Virus record (IMG/VR): IMGVR_UViG_3300046170_000450
Coordinates: 22,912 to 86,911 of that record
DNA length: 64,000 nt
Strand: one strand, 5' to 3'
DNA from: a virus
Shown: positions 46,828 to 56,200 of the stretch, in pieces
Position numbering within the stretch: the stretch's first letter is position 1
How the letters are laid out: each line of letters opens with the position of its first letter
Notes under the pieces: generated by a model
What the model was told of the DNA's origin: nothing
Seen by the model: the letters and a program-made list of their open reading frames with translations, nothing else
Databases searched by the model: none
Made by a program: the position numbers and the translations under genes

Positions 46828-48508
46828 ATGGAAAATATTTACGAATTTACATTAAACAAAAAAGTAAAAAAGCAGGTAGAGAAAACAAGAAAAACAAAAG
46901 ACGGCGAAGAGGAAACAGTTCTTTCTAGCCGTACCGTGAATTCTCCTGTTAAATTTATTATCAAAAAACCCACAAGAAGGGTTGCTGACGAAGCTGAACT
47001 TTTTTATTCAATTGAGTTGAGTAAGGCATCAAGATGGGCATCGTCACAAAAGCAATGCTTATTAAAAAGTATGCTGATAATGGAGGAGCTTATCAGAAGA
47101 AGAGTCCAAGCACTTTTAAAGTCTTTGAAAGAGCTTCAATGATTTAGAAAACGAGTACAAGTTAGTGTTAGCTACAAAAAACAAAGCAGAAAAGAAAAGT
47201 CGAAGAATTCGAACATTAAAATATTGTACCTAAGAAGAGAATTGCAAGATCTTGAATCTTCTTTACAATCTGTTTATCAACATACCGCCGATGCAAAAGC
47301 GGAAAAAAACTTTTGCTTTGGTATGCTATTAATCTTATCTAAATCTTCGAAGACGAAGGAGAGGAAGATTTTTTAAGGATGGACTTTGAAGAAAAGTTAG
47401 AAGATTTTATGAAAAATACGAAGCTGACGAAGGTTTTGATCTTGAAGCTGCTCAAAAATTTGCTAAAGTAGTTGGGTATTGGTTTTATAACCAAGACCGC
47501 AAGAGAAAAAATATAGAAAGTTCATCGAAGATGGTGGGCAATGATAAAAATTTAGAAATAGTTTCAGAAATATTGCAAGGAGTTACTGTTGTAGATAGCT
47601 CCTTTGGTTCTTTATATTTTAGACACCTTTCTCAAGTTCAACAAAGAGAGGCTATTTCAGAGTCTAAGATTTTTGAAAAAGAAGCCGCCTCCAAGGGGCT
47701 GTTGTCAAGAGAACAGTCGCTAGAGGAGATAATCCAGCAAGAGATGTGGTCGGAAGAAAACGAGAAACAAATCAAAGATCTGAATACGGAAATAGAAAAT
47801 TTAAAAAAAATAAATTCTCAAGTATTTTTGCCATCAAAGAAAAAAGAAATAGAAAAAAACCTTAAGGAAAAACAAAACATTTTGTTTTCAATGGAGTCGG
47901 AAAAAGAAGAGTTGCTGGGACTGACTGTTGAAAAGTACTCCAACAATAAAATACAAAAAAATATTGTAAGCAAAATCTTGTTTTATGATAGGGAGTTCAA
48001 GAAAAGCGTTTTTGATGACCTGTATGTAAATGAAGCCTTTAAAGAGGTGGAGATATATAAAATGCAAAAAGATTTTTTTGAAAAATTTAACGACACAAAC
48101 ATTTCCACCGCAGTTTTGAGTGATTACTTTTCTATGTATTTACCGTTTTGTGAAGATGTTCTGGGCGTTTTTGGAAAACCGCTTAGAGATTTAACAAGTT
48201 ACCAATTGAAGCTTATTTCGTTTGGTAGATATTTTTTAAATATATTTAAAAACACAACAAAAGAGATCCCCGAAAATATAGCAAAAGATCCAGAACTTTT
48301 AATTAGCTTTTATCAAAACCAAAGGGAGGACTCAAGGAAACAGAGCTCTACTTCGGGCGACGGCGGATCAACCTATTTCGGCGCAACAAAAGAAGATATT
48401 GAAGCAATCAAGAGAGAAGACGAAAATGCGGTTGATTTGTCCGATGAAATAAAGAAAAAGGGAGGATCTCTTAATATGAAGCAAATGATGGAATTGCACG
48501 GACTTTAG
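46828..48508 (+). pseudogene. frameshifted tail-assembly-chaperone-like gene
   Basis: MENIYEFTLNKKVKKQVEKT and an RRVADEAELFYSIELSK segment begin in one frame. After about 47030 the natural continuation (GIKMGIVTKAMLIKKYADNG) is in another frame. Further changes occur near 47130, 47200 and 47300-47410. From about 47410 a continuous frame (YEKYEADEGFDLEAAQKFAK) runs to 48508, including a 325-codon stretch that would start at 47531. The parts suggest one long protein of about 560 residues. The 'G...KAML.KKYAD..G' motif fits tail-assembly chaperones that bind the tape measure. Many indels cluster here, so error is suspected. Confidence 0.6.
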
Positions 48509-48514
48509 GTGTAA
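48509..48514 (+). promoter_or_regulatory. GTGTAA late element before the tape measure
   Basis: TTTAGGTGTAAAGAC, 9 nt before the ATG at 48524. It overlaps the stop of the chaperone-like gene. Confidence 0.7.
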
Positions 48515-48523
48515 AGACCATAT

Positions 48524-51500
48524 ATGGCGGTAACAGTAGGAGTTAATTTAGAACCAAATTCCAAAAAGGTTGAGGCGGCTTTAGCTAGGATTCAAGCCCA
48601 AGCTAAGGGTATTGATTTTGGTGGAGGGGCGAGGTCAATTGAAAAACTATCCAGACCGCTGGGAAAGATAACTGGACAAGCCACAGAGTTTCAAAAATCA
48701 CTTGAAGCTTCTAATGCTCGTGTTTTGGCTTTCGGTGCCTCCGTTGCTGTTATTAATAAGCTTTCCCAGGCCTTTGGTGCGCTTGTTGAAAACACAATTA
48801 GAGTAGAAGCGACTTTTGCTAAAATTAACACCATTCTTGGGGGAACTCAAAAACAATTAGAGCAGTTTGGAAATGGTATTTTTGCTGTAGCGCAAAAAAC
48901 CGCAACATCTTTTGATCAGGTCGCTGAAGGTGCTTTAGAATTAGCACGTCAAGGTTTGAGTGTTGAGGAATCCCTTTCTCGTGTTGAGACTTCTCTAAAA
49001 CTCGTTCGTGTTGCTGGTATTGATTCGCAACAAGCTGTAGCTGGTCTTACCGCCGCAATCAAGGGTTTTGAGGGCGCTGGTTTAACCGTTGCTCAGATCG
49101 CAGACAAACTTGCGGAGGTTGATACCAAGTTTGCTGTATCTACTGAAGACTTAATTAATGGGCTGGAACGTGCATCTGCTTCGGCTCGTGTTGCTGGGGT
49201 TTCTTTTGATGAGCTTTTGGCTGTTGTGACAACCGTTCAGGAAAGAACTCAGCGTGGTGGCGCTGTTATTGGTAATGCTTTTAAGACTATTTTTGCAAGA
49301 CTTGGCAGAACGGATACTTTAGTAGCTCTTGAAGAGCTTGGCATCAGTGTTTTAGATACTGAAGGCAATGTCAGGTCTGCGATACCTCTTTTTACCGAAT
49401 TGGCTTTTAAGTTGGATGAGCTTGGATTAAAAAGCATTCAGGCTGGAGACGTTATACAGAAAGTCGCTGGTGTTCGTCAGCGTGATATTTTAATTAGCTT
49501 GGTTGAAGATTTAACTTCAGGACAAAGTCAATTTGCTAACGCCTTAAATGTTTCGGCTGGAGCGGCTGGATCTCTGGATAGAAAAAATGCCCAATTAAAC
49601 GATACGCTTGAAGCGTTGATTAATAATTTAACGGTTGGCGCACAGAAACTTTCTTCAGTAATCGGAGAACTTGGCTTTGCAGACGCAGCAAAAGATATTT
49701 TAAAAGTTTTCTCTTCAGTGGTTAATGGTATTACTGATTTGCTTCAGGGGGATTCTATAGGTTCTAAATTTGCCCAGGGACTTATCAAGGGAATAGGTGG
49801 CATCTTGACTGGACCAGGTTTGGCTTTAATCAGTGCTATATTTGTCAAACTATTTGTGGACTTGGCAAAGTTCGGGGCAAGTTCATTGAGAAGCTTGCTT
49901 GGTATTAACAAGGCAGCAGAGGCTCAAAAATCGCTACAACAGTCCGTTCTTCAAACACTTTTACAAAACGAAAATATTCAAAGAGAAATTCTTGCTCTTG
50001 AGGGTAACAAAGTTGCACAAGAACAATTACTTTTAAAAATTTATAATCAACAGGCAGCTGCTTTAGCTAGAGTACAAAAGGCTGCCGCAACCGTAACTCC
50101 TGGACTTTTTAAGGGGGGCTTTAGGGGCGGCGAAAGCGGCGTAGGAAGAACTGGCAGAGGCGCTAGTGGTTATGTCGCCGCTGAAGCTCGTGATGTATCT
50201 AGAGGAGTTGGTGGAGCGCCCGCAAGCTCTAAGGTAGTCTCGATTCCAAACTTTGCTTTTGGTGGCGGTAAGCGAGGTACAATGGTTGCCAACACTAGCG
50301 AGTATTTTGTTCCTAATTACGCTGGCGGTGGAGATGCAATATTTAATCGTGACATGGTTCGCTCTGGCGGTCTTCCATCTGGCGCAAGAAAGATAAATGC
50401 AGCTGGTGGTTTTATACCTAATTTTGCAAAAAGAAATATAGGTAACTTCGGATTTCTCGTTCCAGAAAAAGGAGCTAAAAGACCACTAAAAGATTTTGAC
50501 GTTTCTTTGGGCGGAAAGAAAACAACATTAACTGGAGGAACTGTAAGAGGAATTGACCCGTCGCAAGCCAAAACAGTATCTGACCCAATAGAGGGTAGAA
50601 TTAAAAAATCAGTTATAGACTCTAGCACTGCATACGCTAATGAGTTACAGCCACTAGGAAGGTCTGTATCCAGAACAGATATCGAAAACGGATTTGGCAC
50701 AATAGCTGGGGCAAAAGGTGCTCTGCAGTCAGCTATAGGCGCAGCTTTTGAAGTGGGTATTACAAAATCTTTAGATTACAAGGCCGCACAAAGAGAAAAA
50801 GGCGGAGATTTTGATATTAGAGGAGGAGTTAATTTACCAAGAATACAAAAACTTTTTGGAATGCCCTCTTCGATGAGCATAGCTGATCTAAAGGTATCTG
50901 ACTCTGTAGGAAATACTGAAAGCTTTTACTCTAAAGTAATGAAAGAAATAGGAGCTGGGCCTTTTGGTGCGAGAGAGAAAAAAGCTAATGCTAGAAAATT
51001 AGCGGCAGCACAGCTTAGAAAAAAATATCCAGGATTTTACACAACCAAAGGACTATTAAAAACAAGAGGTATATCATCTTCGGATAAAAAAAGAATGCAA
51101 GATCTTGAAGAGAGAACGACAAATAAAATTTTTACTTCTAGGTTCGGAAATGCTTCTTCTGGTTATATTCCAAATTTCGCCATGTCGCCTCTTGACGATG
51201 CTATTGAAAGAGAAAAAGCCGCTGGCCTACCAATTAATCAAATAAGAATTAATCAAAGCGGAAAACTTCGTAGTGCCCAAAACCCAATGGGTCTTGCTGT
51301 TACCAATACTAGAGATGAGCCAACTGGTGCTATACCAAACTTTGCGAAACCTTTGAATGCAAGTAAATCAGGTTCGGGTGGAGAAGGTATGGGTGGCTCA
51401 GGGGGAGGGCTTTTTGCTTTGTTTGCTCTACAAGCAGCGCTAGGTGGATTAACCAACACTGTTGACGATAGCAACAAATCAGCCAAAAACTTTGGGGATG

Positions 51501-54127
51501 GTTTGTCAAGCTTTGTAAATACATTAATTGTTTTACAAGCTACTGGATTAGGACCACAGGGTCTTGGATCACTTAAAGGTGTTGGAAAATTTACAAATGT
51601 GTTAAAAAAATCCTTTGGAGGATTGAAAAGATTCCTTGGGCCCGTAGCTCTTGGACTTGGAGCGCTTGATGGAGTCTTAAAAGCAGGTGGTGCTGGAGGA
51701 ATAGTAGAAACATTTAAAACTTTAAAAGATTCGGCGACGGGCGATGGCCGAAGAAAAGCTGTAGCAGATATTGAAAGCAGTCAAATTAGAGCGCTAGAGC
51801 AAGGAAAGTTTAGTGGCTCTACAGATGAAGGCGTAACTGTGGCTAGGGGTCAGGTGGCAAAGTTTGAGCAGGGGGTCAGAGATGCAAAAATTGGAGTTAG
51901 AGTAAATCCAGAAGGCAGCTCCCTATTTGACCTTGATCGAAAATCTGCGATAAAAGATCTAGCAAGGCAAGAAAAGCTTTTAGAAAGAGCTAGAGAGCAA
52001 CTATCAAAAACAACTACTGATCTAGCGCAAAAAGAAGCAACGCAGGCAGAATTTAGATCTGGTGCAAGAATAACAAAAGAGCAAGCCGATACGCGTACTA
52101 AGGAATTTTTTGCTAGGAGAGGGGGCGATATAGAAGTTACGAAAGGATCAGCAAATTTAGAAGGTCAAAAAAAGCTACTAACAGAAACCAGTTTAATAGA
52201 AAAAGATAGAATTCAATCTCAAATACAATCTAACGATTTAATCGCTGAAATGGCGCTAGCCAGAAATGATAATTTGCAGACCTTGGCTCAAGAACTTATA
52301 GAAAGCGAAAAAGTTGGAGGAATAGAAAAAGAAAAATTAGAATCCGTCTTGGATAGCATTAACTTTAAAACCGATGAAGTGGCGATGTCTGAACAACTAG
52401 CGAAATCATTGGGAGTCGAACAGAGTGTAGCGAGAGGTATTTTAGAAAATGCTAGAGCAAAAAATGCAGTTTTAGAATCGGAGCATACCACAAAAACTAC
52501 CCTATTAAAACAAACTCAAGCGCTTGCGGCGCTTGAAGCCCAAATTGCTGAATCTAGAAGATTAGCTTCGAGAAATTTATCCAATGATCTTGGCCAAGCC
52601 CGCAGCGGAAGAGAACTAGGAACAATAAAAAGAGACGCGGGTATTAGGGGAAATAATTTTGAATTAAAATCTGGAGCAATAGGATCTGGTAGAGAAAGAG
52701 AAATAAAGTTTCTGAACGAACAAATGCGACTTGAAGAAGAACTTACCCAGTTGAAAGGAAGAGCTTCTGATTCAGAGACAACTTTTTTAAGTCTGAAGGC
52801 TCAGGCAGACGCTGGCAACTTGTCGATGCAAGACGAAAAATATCAAAATGCGGTAAATCAGCTTATAATCGATCAGGAGAGGCTTGATAAGCTTACACCT
52901 TTAATAGAGGCAGAAAAGCAATTAGCCCAATTTAGGGGCCAGCAAAGTGGCTTTAGCTTAGGTTTAGAAGAATTAGATTCGACAATATTAAGCTTTGAGG
53001 ATAAGCTTGGTAGAGAAATACCAGGACTATTTGCAGATAATTTAGGTACGGCAATTAAAGACGCTGTTACTGGAGCTGAAGATATAGGCGATGCTCTTTC
53101 AAAGGCTGGAGAAAGTTTCTTAGGCTACATTAGAGATGCATTTTTACAACAAGCAGCAAATCAGGCCACTAGCGCTATATTTGGCGGAATGGGAGGCGGT
53201 GGAGCCCCAGGCACGGGCGGAGGCTTAGTTAGCACTGTTACTGGAGTCGCTGGAGTCGCTGGAGCCGCTGGAGCCGCTGGAGCCGAGGGAGAAAAAAAGG
53301 GAGGGATCGGAGGATTTTTCTCTAATCTCTTCGGCGGAGGCAAAAAAGGCGGTGGCGCTTTAGGTGGCAGCCCAACAAATCCACTATTTGTTCAAGATGT
53401 AGCTAATGCCATAGGTGGAGGAGCTGCTACTGGTGCAGAAAAAGCGTTAGAGAATATAACTGGAAAAGAAGGAACAGAGCAGGAAGGCTTTTTTAGTAAA
53501 ATAAAAAGCGGATTTGGCGATTTATTAGGCGGTTTAAAAGATAAACTTGGTGGAATGTTCAGTGGACTAAAAGACAGTCTCGGCGGTTTGTTTGGTGGTG
53601 GCGCAGGTGGCGGCGGAATATTTAGTAGTCTTCTCGGCGGACTAGGTGGAATAGGAAGCGGGATTGGTGGAATATTTAGCAGTCTTTTGGGTGGTTTCAG
53701 CGGTGGCTTGGGCAGTTTATTCAGCTTCTTTAATACTGGCGGGCCAGTTGGCAGGGGAACAGATACAGTACCAGCAATGTTAACACCTGGAGAATTTGTA
53801 GTAAAGAAATCTGCAGTGGATAAATACGGAACAGGTTTTTTATCTAGTTTAAACAATGGAGTATTACCAATGCGAGGATTCCAAAACGGAGGATCTGTTT
53901 CTCCAGTCGCTGCAGAAGCTGGCGCTTCTGCGATGGGGGGAAACCAAATCAGCAATAACTCCGATTTTACTTTTAACATACAAGACAGTAAAGTCAGTCA
54001 AGAGGGAGGGCAAGGCTCTTCAGAAAACCAAAGGGAATTTGCTTCTAGAATTAGATCAGCAGTCACAACAGTGATACAAGAAGAGTCTCGGAGTGGAGGA
54101 AGTCTAAATTATTTATATAAGTCATAA
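48524..54127 (+). CDS. tape measure protein with an embedded nuclease-like domain
   Basis: The 1867-residue protein has the TP901-type tape measure start (about residues 50-330). A central region of IPNFA motifs follows, with a globular domain between them. A coiled-coil stretch (about 1090-1510), a Gly-rich low-complexity region and the end GRGTDTVPAMLTPGEFVVKK complete it. IPNFA-type motifs occur near residues 573, 596 (VPNYA), 630, 882 and 936. Between about 640 and 880 lies a domain with Glu743, Asp762/764 and Asp788-Leu-Lys790, compatible with a PD-(D/E)XK nuclease core. The tape measure sets tail length and is expelled into the host, so an enzyme here could be delivered; this is inference. 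Confidence 0.85.
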   Translation: MAVTVGVNLEPNSKKVEAALARIQAQAKGIDFGGGARSIEKLSRPLGKITGQATEFQKSLEASNARVLAFGASVAVINKLSQAFGALVENTIRVEATFAKINTILGGTQKQLEQFGNGIFAVAQKTATSFDQVAEGALELARQGLSVEESLSRVETSLKLVRVAGIDSQQAVAGLTAAIKGFEGAGLTVAQIADKLAEVDTKFAVSTEDLINGLERASASARVAGVSFDELLAVVTTVQERTQRGGAVIGNAFKTIFARLGRTDTLVALEELGISVLDTEGNVRSAIPLFTELAFKLDELGLKSIQAGDVIQKVAGVRQRDILISLVEDLTSGQSQFANALNVSAGAAGSLDRKNAQLNDTLEALINNLTVGAQKLSSVIGELGFADAAKDILKVFSSVVNGITDLLQGDSIGSKFAQGLIKGIGGILTGPGLALISAIFVKLFVDLAKFGASSLRSLLGINKAAEAQKSLQQSVLQTLLQNENIQREILALEGNKVAQEQLLLKIYNQQAAALARVQKAAATVTPGLFKGGFRGGESGVGRTGRGASGYVAAEARDVSRGVGGAPASSKVVSIPNFAFGGGKRGTMVANTSEYFVPNYAGGGDAIFNRDMVRSGGLPSGARKINAAGGFIPNFAKRNIGNFGFLVPEKGAKRPLKDFDVSLGGKKTTLTGGTVRGIDPSQAKTVSDPIEGRIKKSVIDSSTAYANELQPLGRSVSRTDIENGFGTIAGAKGALQSAIGAAFEVGITKSLDYKAAQREKGGDFDIRGGVNLPRIQKLFGMPSSMSIADLKVSDSVGNTESFYSKVMKEIGAGPFGAREKKANARKLAAAQLRKKYPGFYTTKGLLKTRGISSSDKKRMQDLEERTTNKIFTSRFGNASSGYIPNFAMSPLDDAIEREKAAGLPINQIRINQSGKLRSAQNPMGLAVTNTRDEPTGAIPNFAKPLNASKSGSGGEGMGGSGGGLFALFALQAALGGLTNTVDDSNKSAKNFGDGLSSFVNTLIVLQATGLGPQGLGSLKGVGKFTNVLKKSFGGLKRFLGPVALGLGALDGVLKAGGAGGIVETFKTLKDSATGDGRRKAVADIESSQIRALEQGKFSGSTDEGVTVARGQVAKFEQGVRDAKIGVRVNPEGSSLFDLDRKSAIKDLARQEKLLERAREQLSKTTTDLAQKEATQAEFRSGARITKEQADTRTKEFFARRGGDIEVTKGSANLEGQKKLLTETSLIEKDRIQSQIQSNDLIAEMALARNDNLQTLAQELIESEKVGGIEKEKLESVLDSINFKTDEVAMSEQLAKSLGVEQSVARGILENARAKNAVLESEHTTKTTLLKQTQALAALEAQIAESRRLASRNLSNDLGQARSGRELGTIKRDAGIRGNNFELKSGAIGSGREREIKFLNEQMRLEEELTQLKGRASDSETTFLSLKAQADAGNLSMQDEKYQNAVNQLIIDQERLDKLTPLIEAEKQLAQFRGQQSGFSLGLEELDSTILSFEDKLGREIPGLFADNLGTAIKDAVTGAEDIGDALSKAGESFLGYIRDAFLQQAANQATSAIFGGMGGGGAPGTGGGLVSTVTGVAGVAGAAGAAGAEGEKKGGIGGFFSNLFGGGKKGGGALGGSPTNPLFVQDVANAIGGGAATGAEKALENITGKEGTEQEGFFSKIKSGFGDLLGGLKDKLGGMFSGLKDSLGGLFGGGAGGGGIFSSLLGGLGGIGSGIGGIFSSLLGGFSGGLGSLFSFFNTGGPVGRGTDTVPAMLTPGEFVVKKSAVDKYGTGFLSSLNNGVLPMRGFQNGGSVSPVAAEAGASAMGGNQISNNSDFTFNIQDSKVSQEGGQGSSENQREFASRIRSAVTTVIQEESRSGGSLNYLYKS

Positions 54128-54129
54128 AA

Positions 54130-55173
54130 ATGAGTGAAGTATTAGCAACTTACGATAGAGACAATAACGTAACAGGAGCTATCGAGGCTAACTCGTTTGT
54201 TCCAGAATATGGATCCACTGTATCTTTTGAAAATAAAAATGTGCATTTTTATACAGCAGACAATCATTACAAAAAATTCTCTAAAGGCTTAAACGGCACA
54301 GAAATAAAATTTGATTTAAAATTCTCAAATAAAACAGAAGAGGAAGCTAAATCTTTTTTGAGTTTCTTGGAGGGTGTTAGTAGGAACAGTTTGGGTTTTT
54401 TTGATTTTAATCAACTTAATATAAATAATGTTGAATTAGCTTTTCCTACTGGAGATGTTTATCAAAGAATAAATGAACTTTATGTCGAAAATTACGACTT
54501 TAGATTTCATGACGGACTTTTTGATATAGATTTGGTTGTTTCTAAAAATGGATATTCTTCTTTTTTGAACTGGGCAACATCTTCGTATTTAAATACTGGA
54601 AATTTTCAAACTGGCTGGTTGCCTTCAAGCAGCTATGAGAAATTTGACGTTATATACTTTCCAGAATACAATACTGTAGGGCATAGTAATTTCGACACAG
54701 CGACTAATAGAATTGAAAAATTTTACTACTGCAATGAAGATCATACATCAAGTGCTTCAAATAGCCCAACTGGAATGTCATCGAAATGGACTAGATCATT
54801 TTTTTACGATTTGGACGATAATGTTTCTATATCTACGGACAAAAAATCTGAAATTATAAAATTAAAAGATTCGTTTTCTTCTTTTGCTAAAACAGACGCT
54901 AATGCTGGTTTAATAAGGGGGCTAACATTAACGCTAAAAAACAGAAGTAATAAAGAAACTAGATCAATAATTCATTTTCTTGAAAAGCACGAAGATTACA
55001 AGCCTTTCGAATTAAACTTGCCTCAACTATATAACCAAAGAAAGTTTTTTGTTTGCAATTCTATGCAACATAAATTTGTTTATAAAGATTGTAACGACAT
55101 TACATTAAATTTAGATGAAGTAGTTAAATTTAAATCCGACGCAATGTTTGATAATTATTATTATGACAACTAA
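54130..55173 (+). CDS. putative distal tail protein (347 aa)
   Basis: The gene starts 2 nt after the tape measure stop. The beta-rich product repeats a short module: GTEIKFDLKFSNKTEEEAKS and GLTLTLKNRSNKETRSIIHF, each followed by a 'FLE..' helix and an F-rich end. Two such halves suggest a tail-tip or distal tail protein. The next gene overlaps it by about 11 nt. Confidence 0.55.
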   Translation: MSEVLATYDRDNNVTGAIEANSFVPEYGSTVSFENKNVHFYTADNHYKKFSKGLNGTEIKFDLKFSNKTEEEAKSFLSFLEGVSRNSLGFFDFNQLNINNVELAFPTGDVYQRINELYVENYDFRFHDGLFDIDLVVSKNGYSSFLNWATSSYLNTGNFQTGWLPSSSYEKFDVIYFPEYNTVGHSNFDTATNRIEKFYYCNEDHTSSASNSPTGMSSKWTRSFFYDLDDNVSISTDKKSEIIKLKDSFSSFAKTDANAGLIRGLTLTLKNRSNKETRSIIHFLEKHEDYKPFELNLPQLYNQRKFFVCNSMQHKFVYKDCNDITLNLDEVVKFKSDAMFDNYYYDN

Positions 55174-56200
55174 TATAAACAGACCAACAATAACATATGA
55201 AAATGTTTGTTTATTGAAGGGTGGAGCTGGATCATTTTTAAGCGGTTCTAATGACGCATCATCCATAAAACTAGTCCCGTTAGTGCAGGATTTTTCATTT
55301 GATTTTAATACAAAAACTGAAGATATATTAACGCTTGGTGATAAATTCTATTCAAAAAGCGTAAATAGATATGACGTCGATGTAAATTTAGATGTTAATA
55401 TTTTTGAGACATTTGAAGATATGTTCTCTGGGTTTTTTAGCGGGAATTCAGTTTTAGAAGACTTAGATCAAGATGCTAGTTTTTATTTCCTAATAGGTAA
55501 AAAAAAATATTACTCAGACTTTTCTGACGCAGACGAAACAATAAATTTTGGTAACGCTTTCCTTGAAAATTTTAGTTTAACACAATCCATTAATCAGTTT
55601 TTGACATCAAAATATACTTATTCTTGTAGTAATATAAATGCTCAAACCATAGTGTCAAACGAGATAAATAACCCAGCTGTTAATTTAACTGGAGATCAAT
55701 CACAAATCATTACAACAACCCTTCCGAATGTTCAAGGCTTACTCAACGCCCAAACAAATCTTCAAGATGATATTTTTCCAGCTTACAAGACCAATTTATC
55801 AATATCTGGAGTTGAATCCGAAAATATATTTTTAATAAAAGCTGACATGATTCAAGATTTTTCCTTATCTATACCATTTGGTAGAAAAAAAATATTTTCA
55901 ATCGGAAAGAAATACCCAATAAAAAGAAAGTTTGTACACACTACGGAGGGGTCATTGTCTGCGTCTTTTATATCTTCAGAATTTAACCTAAGCGGACCGC
56001 AGTCTAATTTGAAAGATTTTCTAGAGGCAAACGATTCTTATGTAGTCGGTTTAAGTTTTGAAAATGGAAATTCAGAGACTCAAGAGTTTCAGATATCTGG
56101 CGCAAGATTATCTTCTAACTCCCAGTCAATTTCTTTGGGTCAAAATCTAAACTCTTCTTTTTCTTTTGATTTTAATATTTTTGATTTTGGGAGGGTTTAA
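55163..56200 (+). CDS. putative tail protein, paralogue 3 (345 aa)
   Basis: The ATG at 55163 is preferred over an earlier codon. It contains LVQDFSFDFNTKTEDILTLG and a later FRRSK-type segment, paralleling the next gene in a series of shared motifs (NLTGDQ, AYKTNLSISGVESENIFLIK, KADMIQDFSLSIPFGRKKI). Such proteins are probably minor tail-tube or tip proteins. Confidence 0.55.
   Translation: MTTNINRPTITYENVCLLKGGAGSFLSGSNDASSIKLVPLVQDFSFDFNTKTEDILTLGDKFYSKSVNRYDVDVNLDVNIFETFEDMFSGFFSGNSVLEDLDQDASFYFLIGKKKYYSDFSDADETINFGNAFLENFSLTQSINQFLTSKYTYSCSNINAQTIVSNEINNPAVNLTGDQSQIITTTLPNVQGLLNAQTNLQDDIFPAYKTNLSISGVESENIFLIKADMIQDFSLSIPFGRKKIFSIGKKYPIKRKFVHTTEGSLSASFISSEFNLSGPQSNLKDFLEANDSYVVGLSFENGNSETQEFQISGARLSSNSQSISLGQNLNSSFSFDFNIFDFGRV

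Noticed and set aside
53161-53979. Pro-rich frames opposite the Gly-rich part of the tape measure
   Set aside because: Antisense of Gly codons gives Pro; a compositional artefact.
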